Shown here one piece after another: positions 32,605 through 44,097 of a stretch of DNA of 64,000 bases; position 1 is the first letter of the stretch, and every line of letters begins with the position of its first letter. The position numbers and the translations under genes are program-made. The notes beneath the pieces were generated by a model. That model was not told where the DNA came from. It made no database searches and saw only the letters and a list, made by a program, of their open reading frames with translations. Source of the stretch: Orobanche coerulescens (Eukaryota; Streptophyta; Magnoliopsida; Lamiales; Orobanchaceae); assembly GCA_033398695.1 (NCBI GenBank), contig JAWKAU010000044.1, positions 186,001 to 250,000 on the forward strand, in the 5' to 3' direction.

Positions 32605-33270
32605 TGTAATATCCGTACCTTTCCATTTTTAGCAGTTTCTATTTTTGGTGTATGTCTATTTTTATCGACTCGCTTGTAAACGTTTCGACATTTTGAATCT
32701 ACTTTATTCTTGGAGTTTTTCCATTTGGACGAGTTTCGGAGGTGTTTTTACGAAATTCCATTTCATGTTATGTTTTGCCGTATGCGGGTTCGATTCTCAT
32801 GAAACTTGTTCGTTTTCGTTGTTTCTTTGTTTGCATGAGTTCCTATGGTTGAGTTGTTCGTGTTGTGACTTTCGGTTTGTCAATCTGAAGTCGTATCGTG
32901 ATTTTCGGACACTTGGGCTATTTTTGTAATTTCCTATAAGTTTAGGGAATTTCATATTCTTTGTCGTATTTCGGATTCCCCGGTAGTCGGAGTTGTATTT
33001 TCTTTTAACGCTTAGATTCGTCATCGAGAATACTTCGTAACCATGTTTTTGGTTCGATAGCAGGTCCGAGTTTCGGAGTCGTCTGGGACAGTCCGGACAT
33101 CAGCTTCTTAGACTGTTGTCCAGTAGGGTGTTATGGCCGTAACACCCCATGCATTACTGCCATAATGTTGGCCTTGTTACGTCCGTAAGTTATCCCCTGT
33201 TACGGTCGTAACAGCCTGCTGTTTGAAGAATAGTGGGGAGAGGTCAGAAGCCTCATTTCACTTCTTTTCG
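32605..33270 (+). repeat. Gypsy LTR D, left fragment
   Basis: It starts TGTAATATCCGTACC. From about 32850 to 33268 it parallels the fragment at 47943-48330. Four weathered palindromes lie at about 33133, 33155, 33177 and 33200. It is cut at a CTTTTC microhomology against element E pol. Confidence 0.75.
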
Positions 33271-34227
33271 AAAAGAACTTAGCCCCTTGCAATTGATCAA
33301 ACAAATCATCGATACGTGGAAGAGGATAACGATTACGGATTGTGATACGGTTAAGCTCACGAGAGTCGATACACAGTCGCATACTTCCATCCTTCTTCTT
33401 AACAAACAAAACAGGTGCACCCCAAGGAGAGACACTGGGTCGGATGAAACCATTCTCCAAGAGTTCCTGTAACTGTTCCTTCAACTCCTTCAACTCTAAG
33501 GGCGCCATACGGTACGGAGCTTTGGAAATAGGTTCAGCACCTGGAATCAACTCAATGCCAAACTCAACTTCCCTAGCAGGAGGTATACCAGGAAGTTCGT
33601 CGGGGAAAACGTCGGGAAACTCTCGTACGACAGGAATACTTTCGATACTAGGACTCTTCAAAGATGTATCTTTAATAGAAGCCAGAAAACCTTGGCAACC
33701 ATGGGAAATCAAGGTTCTTGCCTTCATGGCAGAAATAATTTTAACAGATTTAAGAGGTTGAGAAGCATGATAAATAAAATCAGGCTGATGCAAGTCGCCG
33801 AAGATCACATTTCTGGCATGGCAATCAATGGTAGCTCTATGCGAAGCCAACCAATCCATGCCCAAAATCACATCGAAATCGATCATATCAATAGGGAGTA
33901 AATTCGCCAGACGAATGCGGTCATCAAACCGTAAGGGACAATTCACATATTCATGTTCAATGAGTACATGGTTTTTCATTGGTGTTGAGATGGATATACG
34001 ATTTGTTAGTGGTGTTGGGGTCATATTAAGTTTCTTGGAAAATGCAACAGATATAATGGAGTGTGTGGCACCAGTATTAAATAATGCAAAAACTGTACGA
34101 TCACCAATGTAAAGAATGCCGGTAATAGTACCTGATAAGTTTGTTGCTTGATCACGCGTCGTAGCATAAACACGACCCATAGTAGGAGCTGGCTTCGAGT
34201 CGACTGATCCCTGTACTGACGTTGGTT
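33271..34227 (-). pseudogene. Element E: protease and start of RT, truncated
   Basis: Gypsy pol on the minus strand continues the gag of element E that lies beyond element F. The protease motif [12 protein letters not shown] and [10 protein letters not shown] are intact. They are followed by [49 protein letters not shown] (normally CIDYRELN) and [19 protein letters not shown]. Homology stops there, just before the catalytic palm motif, at the junction with LTR D. There is no zinc knuckle between gag and protease in what remains. The frame from about 34,230 to the junction has no stop, so this part is well preserved; loss of the rest is by deletion. Confidence 0.9.
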
Positions 34228-34232
34228 GTTGT

Positions 34233-36821
34233 TGTAACACCCCAAACTAGGCGGATATTACAGTGCCGTAGATCCCCAACTGGGACCCACCAGGCAAATG
34301 AAAATGAATGAATTACACAGGATAAAATGTAGTACCGAACTACATTACAACAATAATTACTCTGATGAGGAGTTTGGTTACAACACACCAGGACAATACC
34401 GAATACTAGTGTATTTTATATGAAGATAAAATACACAACACTGAATGAAACGGAGTATTCAAATGAAAGTCTGCAGCGGAAAAATAAAGGACAATAACAT
34501 GAATAACTAAAAGATCGGGGCCCCCTACTAGTATCACTGGGACTCCTCGACATCAACATGCTATCCCCGTGCTTTTGCCTTGCCATGACCTGAAAAACAA
34601 AATCCCCAAACGGGGTCAGTTACAAAGAACAACAATCCTCAAGGGTTGAAAATACGCAATCATGATTATATCTGAAGTTATGAAATATCCTGTCGAAACA
34701 TACGCAATCAAACATGCTATATGCATCAACTAACAGTACGGCTCAAAGGGTGGCGCCACACTACGCCCGGGATGGAAATGTGTCCGTGCACAAGCCACCA
34801 ACGATCGAATACACGCGTGGTCTTGTACCTAATCAGTCTCACGAGACACATTGACTCGTGTGCACAGTCCAATGTGAGGCCAACAACCAACACACGACAT
34901 AAATGTGCCCGACATGAAAATCCTACACATACCAACCGGCACGCCAGTATGACCCGGAATGCCACGTTATAACAAAAGTGACATCGAAAATGAATAATGA
35001 CTCACCGAGGTGGAATGGTAATGAAATAAATGACAGCTCAATGAAAAGATTGGAACCGTCGTTCCTTATGACTGAAGTGATTAATTGACAACAACAAGTT
35101 TTGATACGGTTAATACAATAATGAATGAGTTATGATTATGAATGAACAACATCAAAAGGGATGAATATCCTTTTAGCCGAGTAAGAATTAACTTACTCAA
35201 CACCGGTGACAATTATCCTTCCACGAACAATGTCCTAATTGAGATATCGGTCGCTCGAACAACCTTGAACAATTCAATTACCAATAATCCGTTCAATATA
35301 CGAATCAAACACGAATATAACGAACTCAAAACGCCAATACGACTAAACCAAGTCCATTGAGGCATTAAATCAAACACGTTGCGTCCGAACTCCGATTGTT
35401 TACAATCAAATCTCAATATACCAATATCAAATCCCCCAAGAAATGTTTCAAACCCACAAAACATCTTCAATACGATTAATAATCCAAAACGAATATCCAA
35501 AAACGTGATTATAACGACGATTAATTGAAAACCCCCAATCTCAACTCGATATTCAAAGTGTTCTAGAATAATCATCAATAATCCAATGAATCCTTATACA
35601 AACTCATAATCATATACATAGCCCTTCATATAACATGATTATAACGTCCAAAACATCATCTCTCAACACAAAATCGAAATCCAAGGTGTTGAAGAAATTA
35701 CCTCTTGAAGATCCAACCACTTCGATCCGATGAATACGAGTTAAAACGAGTATCCAAGCTTCCCAAATGAATGAGGATGATGAAAGTCTACACTCAAGTG
35801 ATTGAGGATGGAAAAATCCCTCTCTCAAGTCTCTCTCTCGGAACAAAATGAAGAAAGGAAGAAAATGGTGAAAAATTGTCCCGCCGAGTCCTTAAATATC
35901 ACGGAAGTTACGGCCGTAACTCGGCCCTCTTACGGCCGTAACTTTCCAAGTCAACGGCCTTACGGCCAGAATCGCCAACTCAGACGGCCGTAACTCGGCT
36001 TCGTCGAAAGCTCGCCGACAGACTTACGGCCAGAATCCGCTCCAGAGTTACGGCGTAACTCCGCCTTCGTCAAAAACACCCGTCGACACCTTACGGCCGT
36101 ACCGCACAACTTACGGCCAGAATCGATGATACGGCCGTATCCGCCAACCTTACGCGTAAGCCCTCTTCGTCGAAATGACCAGCACCTTGCTCGCAGCCAG
36201 ACGGCCAGAATCGGCCAAGCCTTACGGCCGTACCTTCCTCGACTTACGGCCGTATGCCGCAACCCTTACGGCCGTAAGTCACCCTTGGTCGACAACACTA
36301 GAAATTTACGAACACCACTTACGGCCGTATCTCATCTTCCTTACGGCCGTAATTCACCTTCGGCCAAAATGCCTGGATAGCCTGCTGGACCGCTTACGGC
36401 CGTAACCGGCCAGCCTTACGGCCGTACCCGCTGACTTACAGCCGTATCCCAGAACCTTACGGCCGTAACTCGATGCTGGACAAGGTGAATAAATCCGATA
36501 ATTCCGATTCCTCGCTACGACTGATGAATGATCCGACATATAATACGAATGTGGAAGTGAACAAGTCTAACACTAGCCAAAGATGGTACTCCCAGTACAA
36601 GGCTATCAATCACAATGAAAATGATCATACTCCCGTCTCGATCTAAAAACGGAGATAAAATGACGATCCGTAACTGATATACGATTACAACATGCCAACA
36701 TTGAACGCAAATGAGTGATTCATGAATGATGAGTGATTATTAATGAGTGAGAATTACTGAGTGACAAATACAGACTGATAATTACCGAATGAAAATGACT
36801 GAGTTACAACCGGGTATTACA
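34233..36821 (-). repeat. Element F 3' LTR
   Basis: It starts TGTAACACCCCAAACTAGG and ends CCGGGTATTACA on the plus strand. It carries the palindrome array at 35908-36471. Several sites here are altered relative to the other LTR (see findings). Short open frames within are not genes. Confidence 0.92.
35891..36471 (-). promoter_or_regulatory. Element F 3' LTR palindrome array and TATA-like box
   Basis: Sites of the form TTACGGCCGTAA occur from 35908, next to a TATTTAAG box (minus strand, 35891-35898; gap 9 bp). Relative to the partner LTR, at least four sites read ACGGCCAGAATC in place of ACGGCCGTAACC (about 35960, 36026, 36113, 36200). Confidence 0.75.
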
Positions 36822-36840
36822 TACTCCCCCCCTTAAAAAG
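36822..36840 (-). promoter_or_regulatory. Element F polypurine tract
   Basis: The minus strand reads CTTTTTAAGGGGGGGAGTA against the LTR start TGTAATACCC. Confidence 0.85.
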
Positions 36841-36845
36841 AGTTT

Positions 36846-37490
36846 CGTCTCCGAAACTAAGGGTCAAACAACTCGGGATAACTCTCCCGCATATTCTCCT
36901 CGGTTTCCCAAGTGGCCTCTTCGACTCCGTGTCTAGACCACTGAATCTTGACCAAAGGGATTGTCTTGTTCCTCAACTATTCGATTCGCCGCTCTAACAC
37001 TCGTACAGGACGCTCCTCGTACGAATGATCATCTGCGATCTCGATTTCGTCGAACTGAAGTATGTGACTCGGGTCGGCAACATATTTCCGTAGCTGAGAG
37101 ACGTGAAACACATTATGAATCCTGCTCAAAGCCGGAGGTAAAGCCAGTCGAAGCTAACTCGCCTACTCGATCCAAAATTTCAAACGGTCCAATAAATCTC
37201 GGATTCAACTTCCCCCGTGTTCCGAAACAGAAAATACCTCGACTCGGGGATACCTTGACCAAAACATGGTCACCCGTCTTGAACTCTAGTGGCCGACGAC
37301 GATTATCCGCATACGATTTCTGTCGACTCTGAGCTGTCAACATATGACTCTTGATCAAAGCTACCTTCTCCCGGGCAGCTATAAGCATATCGGGCTCGGT
37401 GCCGATTGATTCTGACAAGTCATCCCAACATAAAGGAGAGCGACAACGACGACCGTACAAGGCCTCGTAAGGTGCTACCTTCATCGCAGC
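36846..37490 (-). pseudogene. Element F integrase C-terminus and chromodomain
   Basis: On the minus strand this reads PYEALYGRRCRSPLCWDD, then the GPY/F-like region KSYADNRRRPLEFKTGDHVLVKVSP and GKLNPRFIGPFEILDRVGELA. A frameshift near 37135 follows, then a chromodomain (LVKIQWSR, EEATWE and a final ELF near 36860). The chromodomain identifies a chromovirus, probably of the Tekay clade, and would direct integration to marked chromatin. The frame is broken, so it is not functional. Confidence 0.82.
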
Positions 37491-37851
37491 ATGCTAACTA
37501 AACTGTACGTGGACACAAACAACAGTAATTAGGCTTCCCATTCCTCTACTAATCGAGGACGCATGCCCTCACCATGTCCTCCAATGTCTGAAAAGTCCTC
37601 TCTGATTGTCCGTCGGACTGAGGATGAAAAACGGTAATGAGATTCAGCTGAGTTCCCATAGCACGATGAACTGATTTCCAAAATGAGACACGAATCGTCC
37701 GTCACGATCAGAAACGATACTCTTAGGGGTACCGTGAAGTCTCATTATCTCCTTGATGAACAACTGGCCAGTCTCTCGGGACCCCACATATCCTTGATTT
37801 CAAGGAAATGAGCTAATTTAGTAAAGCAGTCCGCGATCGCTCAGATCGTAT
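37491..37851 (-). pseudogene. Element F integrase core, decayed
   Basis: The catalytic core can be followed only as fragments in several frames. A FHPQSDGQSE-type motif is recognisable near 37600 and a DRFTKLAHF-like piece near 37810. Numerous stops are present. Confidence 0.65.
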
Positions 37852-38290
37852 TCATGCCACGACGACTCGTCGGCAACTCGTGATGAATTCCATAGAAATG
37901 TCTTCCCACTTCCATTCTGGAATAGGGAGCGGTATCAGCATACTCGCCGGTCGCTGATGTTCCATCTTGACTTGCTGATAGGCTAAACATCTCGAAACAA
38001 ATTCCGCGACTTCTCGCTTCATATTACTCCACAAGAAATTTTGTTTCAAGTCCTTGTACATCTTACTAGACCCCGGATGAACCGGATAAGGGGTAGCATG
38101 AGCTTCTCTCAAGATCGAGTTTTTCAACTCATCAATCGCCGGTACGCACAACCGATTCTCAAATCTCAAGAGTCCATCCTCGTGGACCACAAATCTAGGG
38201 GCTTTCCCCTGTACCACATCCTTGCGGATGATCAACAAAATGAATCTGAACCCTGATTCTCCCTGATTTCCTTCTCAAGTGATGATGGAA
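37852..38290 (-). pseudogene. Element F integrase zinc-binding domain
   Basis: The frame 37852-38238 encodes ILREAHATPYPVHPGSSKMY (the two His) and FVSRCLAYQQVKMEHQRPA, in which the second Cys of the HHCC site is replaced by Tyr. IPEWKWEDISMEFI follows, the usual bridge to the integrase core. Confidence 0.85.
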
Positions 38291-38690
38291 TCTCTAACAT
38301 ACAAGCTGTCCCTGAACTCGCTGAAGCCGGACCTCGATCTCAGGTCTAAGGAATTCCTGCTGAAGCTCCTTCTGAACTGTTAAACGAGCAAGCATCTGCT
38401 CTTGAACGGACTTACGACTCAAGGCGTCGGCGACAACGTTCGCCTTGCCCGGGTGGTAAGGGATCTCGATATCAAAATCTTTGATTAGTTCCAACCACCG
38501 CCTCTGTCACATATTTAACTCCTTGTGAGTAAATATATACTTCATCTCTTGTGATTGGTGAATAACTGACAGGTGACGCCATAAAGGTAATGACGCCAAA
38601 ATTCCAACGCGAAAACCACGGTTGCTAGCTACGGTCGTGGGTTGAATAATTAATCAACTAATCCGAGGAAACTTCCGATTTACTTAACAT
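38291..38690 (-). pseudogene. Element F RNase H end and linker
   Basis: The linker [16 protein letters not shown] is open at 38294-38494. The RNase H part upstream (38500-38690) is shortened: only the THDLE-like and TDHKSL-like ends remain, in different frames. Confidence 0.7.
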
Positions 38691-39444
38691 CTTTAGGAGG
38701 TTGCCAATCTCGGATAGTCTCCGACTTCTGAGGGTCGACACGAACTCTGTCAGATGAAATCACATGCCCGAGAAAGTCACTTCGGACCTCCAGAACTCAC
38801 ATTTGGAAAACTTTCCATAAAGTTGCTCTCGTCTCAACACGTCGAGAACCTGATGAAGATGAACCTCGTGTTCCTCTCGGCTACGAGAATAAATCAAAAT
38901 GTCTTCGATGAAGACAACAACAAACTGATCCAAAAAGTCGATGAAAACCCGATTCATTAACTCCATTAATACCGCAGGTGCAATAGTTAGCCCGAACGGC
39001 ATAACTACGAACTCATAATGACCATAGCGTGTACGAAACGCTGTCCTCGTGATATCCGACTCTCGAATCCGCAACTGGTGATATCCAGATCTTAAGTCGA
39101 TCCTGGAAAATACTGAGGCTCCCTGAAGTTGATCTAAAAGATCATCAATACGGGGTAAGGGATACTACTCTTGATCATCACCCTGTTCAACTCCTGGTAA
39201 TTAATACACACACGAGACGAGCCATCCTTCTCCTTGACAGATCACACTGGTGCTCCTCACGGGGACGCAATCGGTCGGAGATAACCTTTCTCGAACTACT
39301 CCTCAAGTTGAATCTTCAACTCTTGCATTCTGGTCGGGGCCATCCGATACGGTGCCTTCGATAAAGGGGACGTACCGGTTCCAACTCACTCCTGAATTCC
39401 ACTACTCTAAGTGAAGGCAACCAGATAACTCGTCTGTAAATACA
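38691..39444 (-). pseudogene. Element F reverse transcriptase
   Basis: The open part (38760-39074) has [28 protein letters not shown] and a catalytic box FIED in place of FIDD. The N-terminal part up to 39440 contains the [17 protein letters not shown] and PYRMAP-like motifs but is broken by stops and frameshifts. Both the box change and the breaks make it inactive. Confidence 0.82.
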
Positions 39445-39832
39445 TCGTCAATCGATGACAATGATACCATGAATGATTGAACATTTCGATTGCCCTAGAA
39501 TGGTCAGTCGATAAAAAGAGATACCAATAATGATTGAACAACTCGATTGCCTTAGAAAGGCCAATCGATGAAGATGATACAATGAATGTTTGAATGACTC
39601 GATTGTCTTAGAAAGGCCAATCGATGGAAATGATGCAATGAATGATTGAATGACTCGATTGTCTTAGAAAAGCCAATCGATGAAAATGATACAATGAATG
39701 ATTGAATGACTCGATTGTCTTAGAAAAGCCAATCGATGGAAATGATACAAGGAATGATTGAATAACTCGATTTCCTTAGAAAGGCCAATCGATGAGAATG
39801 ATACAATGAATGATTGAATAGTTCGATTGCGG
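39445..39832. repeat. 56-bp tandem repeat inside element F pol
   Basis: About seven units of 56 bp (first spacing 57). GATTGAA-type anchors occur at 39475, 39532, 39588, 39644, 39700, 39756 and 39812. Each unit has ACTCGATTGYCTTAGAAA and GCCAATCGATG. It lies in the protease-RT linker, and 56 is not a multiple of three, so each added unit shifts the frame. Confidence 0.93.
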
Positions 39833-40184
39833 AATTTCTCTGCTTCTGCCATAATAAAAATTCTACTGGAACAACGGGGATTACTTCCCTGAAGCACACA
39901 TTCGACAACCAACGACGGAAAGATAGTGACCAAACGCTAACAACACTGAGGATAGTATCAAGACGGTTAAACCAACTAATACTGAAAATTACATCGTCCT
40001 AAGATAAGTTCACCATGATTAGATCCATCAACCAATCGTGGTCATTAAGCTTAATTTGGTATAATTCCGAAAATTCTTCCATCTTCATGTAGACCGATGG
40101 TATGAGGTCCACAAGCAATAGGACTATCCCGAAATAAGTCTATTCAAGCATGATTCGAAAATGAATGAATGCGGTGTACCAGCA
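39833..40184 (-). pseudogene. Element F protease, decayed
   Basis: On the minus strand pieces of the gypsy protease remain, for example the LVVECVLQGSNPRCS segment (matching [13 protein letters not shown] of element A) and an FDAGTPHSF-like active site near 40175. Frames are interrupted. Confidence 0.65.
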
Positions 40185-40952
40185 TCAAAAGGTACACACA
40201 AGTTGAAATAAAATTACGAGTATACCTGAAATCATTCGGACCACCGGATCGTCGATCCTCCTCATCATATGAATCTGGGACTTGCCGGCCCCCGAACCGG
40301 ATGCTCCCGTCTGATAAATACGAGCTCCAACTCTATTTGCTTCCATTGTCTTAAACGACGTTGACAAAGCAGTCTGATTCTGAAACGCTGATTGCTTCGG
40401 GGCCTGAGATGCCGCCGGAGCCGACTTGGAGTCCTTTCGGCAAAAACGGGCCTTATGCCCAAAATTCCCACAATTGTAGCACGTGACAGACTGTCTCGGA
40501 CACTTGGTGCTGACATGACCAAGATCCCCACAGTTATAATAGGTGATGGCTGAACTGGCCGCTCGTGACTGAGATCCCGCACGATTATGCGCCGTAGGAG
40601 GTCGCTCAGAAACGATAGGACTCACACGAGGCTTCTTGAAGGTTGACTGACCGCCTTCGGATTGATTACGCTTCGTTGATTTCTTGCTGACAAATGAAGG
40701 TTGTTGTTCAGCACTTTCCTTAGCAGCTGGCTCATACGGAAGAGTTCTCTCGATTAATCCGTCGAGTGGCGCAATGATGATTGAGCAAGCGCACATGGGT
40801 CATCATGGCTGCATAAAAGTGAGTGGATCAACCCGAACATCTTCCGATCGAGCCGAGTCTGGGCACGATTTCCCGACAATGAGTGATTATTCCTCGGGTT
40901 TCGGCCCGCACCGCGCCTCTTCCGTGCATCTCCTAATGACTCTCCATACTGA
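40185..40952 (-). pseudogene. Element F gag with internal deletion
   Basis: The open frame 40185-40796 holds two knuckles: YYNCGDLGHVSTKC, in which the first Cys is lost, and CYNCGNFGHKARFC, which is intact. Upstream, the gag start (ATG near 40952, RGRG-rich) runs to a segment matching EDARVDPYVVMQ of element A and then jumps near 40815 to the segment matching LNHHCTT. The entire retrotransposon gag domain in between (about 600 bp in element A) is missing. Confidence 0.8.
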
Positions 40953-41486
40953 AGTAGGAAGGTCGCATAATGATTATATTACCCGCATGATTATCACGTT
41001 ATGATTACGTCATGAGATGATGAAAATGAGTATACATGCTCTAACTTAGTGATTATATGAATGATTGACTGAAGTGACATGAATATCTGATGAAATTCTT
41101 GAAATGATTATTTTGAATAACTTAACAAGATTTATAATATGATCATCTAGATCGGCAACTGAGTAATGAAATGAATTAAGTGATTAATGAATTAACATGA
41201 TCGTCCTGATCATTAACTGAGTAATGAAATAAATTAAGTGATTAATGAGTTAACATGATCGTCCTAATCATAATAAATGATGATGTTTGAGGATTGTTAA
41301 ATGATGAATGATGAATGAATGACTATTGCCAGAAATTATACCATGGCGTTAGAAATCTTACAGTTCTTTCGGTCTGATTGGCTCGGCATTTGCACAGGTC
41401 ACACGTGACGCGAAAGTCCAATGATACTAGTCTGATGACGATGATTTCAAATGAGACATGACTCGGAAGGTAGTATTCAAAACCAC
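40953..41486 (-). other. Element F leader
   Basis: AT-rich untranslated leader with ATGATTA and TGAATGA runs. It shares CACAGGTCACACGTGAC with the leader of element A. There is no coding sequence. Confidence 0.7.
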
Positions 41487-41500
41487 GCTCCGATACCAAC
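41487..41500 (-). promoter_or_regulatory. Element F primer binding site
   Basis: The minus strand reads GTTGGTATCGGAGC beside the 5' LTR. This is an initiator-Met PBS with one change. Confidence 0.85.
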
Positions 41501-41502
41501 TC

Positions 41503-44097
41503 TGTAACACCCCAAACTAGGCGGATATTACAGTGCCGTAGATCCCCAACTGGGACCCACCAGGCAAATTAAAATGAATGAATTACACAGGATAAAATGT
41601 AGTACCGAACTACATTACAACAATAATTACTCCGATGAGGAGTTTGGTTACAACACACCAGGACAATACCGAATACTAGTGTATTTTATATGAAGATAAA
41701 ATACATAACACTGAATGAAACGGAGTATTCAAATGAAAGTCTGCAGCGGAAAAATAAAGGACAATAACATGAATAACTGAAAGATCGGGGCCCCCTACTA
41801 GTATCACTGGGACTCCTCGACATCAACATGCTATCCCCGTGCTTTTGCCTTGCCATGACCTGAAAAACAAAATCCCCAAACGGGGTCAGTTACAAAGAAC
41901 AACAATCCTCAAGGGTTGAAAATACACAATCATGATTATATCTGAAGTTATGAAATATCCTGTCGAAACATACGCAATCAAACATGCTATATGCATCAAC
42001 TAACAGTACGGCTCAAAGGGTGGCGCCACACTACGCCCGGGATGGAAATGTGTCCGTGCACAAGCCACCAACGATCGAATACACGCGTGGTCTTGTACCT
42101 AATCAGTCTCACGAGACACATTGACTCGTGTGCACAGTCCAATGTGAGGCCAACAACCAACACACGACATAAATGTGCCCGACATGAAAATCCTACACAT
42201 ACCAACCGCACGCCAAGATGACCGGAATGCCACGTTATAACAAAAGTGACATCGAAAATGAATAATGACTCACCGAGGTGGAATGGTAATGAAATAAATG
42301 ACACTCAATGAAAAGATTGGAACCGCTGTTCCTTATGACTGAAGTGATTAATTGACAACAACAAGTTTTGATACGGTTAATACAATAATGAATGAGTTAT
42401 GATTATGAATGAACAACATCAAAAGGGATGAATATCCTTTTAGCCGAGTAAGAATTAACTTACTCAACACCGGTGACAATTATCCTTCCACGAACAATGT
42501 CCTAATTGAGATATCGGTCGCTCGAACAACCTTGAACAATTCAATTACCAACAATCCGTTCAATATACGAATCAAACACGAATATAACGAACTCAAAACG
42601 CCAATACGACTAAACCAAGTCCATTGAGGCATTAAATCAAACACGTTGCGTCCGAACTCCGATTGTTTACAATCAAACCTCAATATACCAATATCAAATC
42701 CCCCAAGAAATGTTTCAAACCCACAAAACATCTTCAATACGATTAATAATCCAAAACGAATATCCAAAAACGTGATTATAACGACGATTAATTGAAAACC
42801 CCCAATCTCAACTCGATATTCAAAGTGTTCTAGAATAATCATCAATAATCCAATGAATCCTTATACAAACTCATAATCATATACATATCCCTTCATATAA
42901 CATGATTATAACGTCCAAAACATCATCTCTCAACACAAAATCGAAATCCAAGGTGTTGAAGAAATTACCTCTTGAAGATCCAACCACTTCGATCCGATGA
43001 ATACGAGTTAAAACGAGTATCCAAGCTTCCCAAATGAATGAGGATGATGAAAGTCTACACTCAAGTGATTGAGGATGGAAAAATCCCTCTCTCAAGTCTC
43101 TCTCTCGGAACAAAATGAAGAAAGGAAGAAAATGGTGAAAAATTGTCCCGGCCGAGTCCTTAAATACTGCCGGAAGTTACGGCCGTAACTCGGCCCTCTT
43201 ACGGCCGTAACTTTCCAAGTCAACGGCCTTACGGCCGTAACCGGCCAACTCGTACGGCCGTAACTCGGCTTCGTCCGAAAGCCTGCCGACAGACTTACGG
43301 CCGTAACCGCCCCATAGTTACGGGCGTAACCCGCCTTCGTCAAAAACACCCGTCGACAGCCTTACGGCCGTACCGCACACCTTACGGCCGTAACTCGGAT
43401 GATACGGCCGTATCCGGCCAACCTTACGGGCGTAAGCCCTCTTCGTCGAAATGACCAGGCACCTTGCCTGCAGCGTACGGCCGTAACCGGCCAAGCCTTA
43501 CGGCCGTACCTTCCTCGACTTACGGCCGTATGCTGCAACCCTTACGGCCGTAAGTCACCCTTGGTCGACAACACTAGAAATTTACGAACACCACTTACGG
43601 CCGTATCTCATCTTCCTTACGGCCGTAACTCACCTTCGGCCAAAATGCCTGGATAGCCTGCTGGACCGCTTACGGCCGTAACCGGCCAGCCTTACGGCCG
43701 TACCCGCTGACTTACGGCCGTATCCCAGAACCTTACGGCCGTAACTCGATGCTGGACAAGGTGAATAAATCTGATAATTCCGATTCCTCGCTACGACTGA
43801 TGAATGATCCGACATATAATACGAATGTGGAAGTGAACAAGTCTAACACTAGCCAAAGATGGTACTCCCAGTACAAGGCTATCAATCACAATGAAAATGA
43901 TCATACTCCCGTCTCGATCTAAAAACGGAGATAAAATGACGATCGGTAACTGATATACGATTACAACATGCCAACATTGAACGCAAATGAGTGATTCATG
44001 AATGATGAGTGATTATTAATGAGTGAGAATTACTGAGTGACAAATACAGACTGATAATTACCGAATGAAAATGACTGAGTTACAACCGGGTATTACA
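41503..44097 (-). repeat. Element F 5' LTR
   Basis: The partner of 34233-36821, with the same ends. It keeps a regular array of about 20 palindromes. Small differences from the partner outside the array include a cluster near 42205-42230 (loss of single G or C bases). Confidence 0.92.
43159..43744 (-). promoter_or_regulatory. Element F 5' LTR palindrome array and TATA-like box
   Basis: Twenty sites of TTACGGCCGTAA or close variants start at 43177, 43199, 43229, 43252, 43295, 43318, 43362, 43382, 43402, 43424, 43475, 43498, 43520, 43542, 43595, 43617, 43670, 43692, 43712 and 43733. Most gaps are 20-23 or about 43-53 bp. TATTTAAG (minus strand, 43159-43166) lies 10 bp from the first site. Confidence 0.85.

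Larger units (their letters stand above)
34233..44097 (-). mobile_element. Element F: complete but defective gypsy chromovirus
   Basis: This 9.9-kb LTR element sits between gag and protease of element E and has a perfect GTTGT duplication (34228-34232 and 44098-44102). It has two 2.6-kb LTRs, a Met-tRNA PBS, a polypurine tract and a chromodomain-type integrase end. The LTRs differ at only about a dozen positions outside the palindrome array, so insertion is fairly recent. Yet the interior lacks most of gag and has broken pol. It probably moved with proteins supplied by relatives such as element A. Confidence 0.92.

Noticed and set aside
35213..35578. 121-codon minus-strand frame present twice (also 42480-42845)
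   Set aside because: Duplicated only because it lies in both F LTRs. AT-rich LTR sequence downstream of the TATA box, with no recognisable domain.
36126..36405. Open frames over the palindrome arrays of F (also 43399-43656)
   Set aside because: They are translations of TACGGCCGTA repeats in different frames; non-coding LTR.
39445..39832. Regular repeat that might be taken for a CRISPR array
   Set aside because: Units are contiguous 56-bp tandem copies with no unique spacers, inside a plant retrotransposon pol.
43177..43744. Palindrome array as a possible CRISPR or satellite
   Set aside because: Sites are only 12 bp, lie in an LTR U3 next to a TATA box, and the intervening sequence is not a constant unit.
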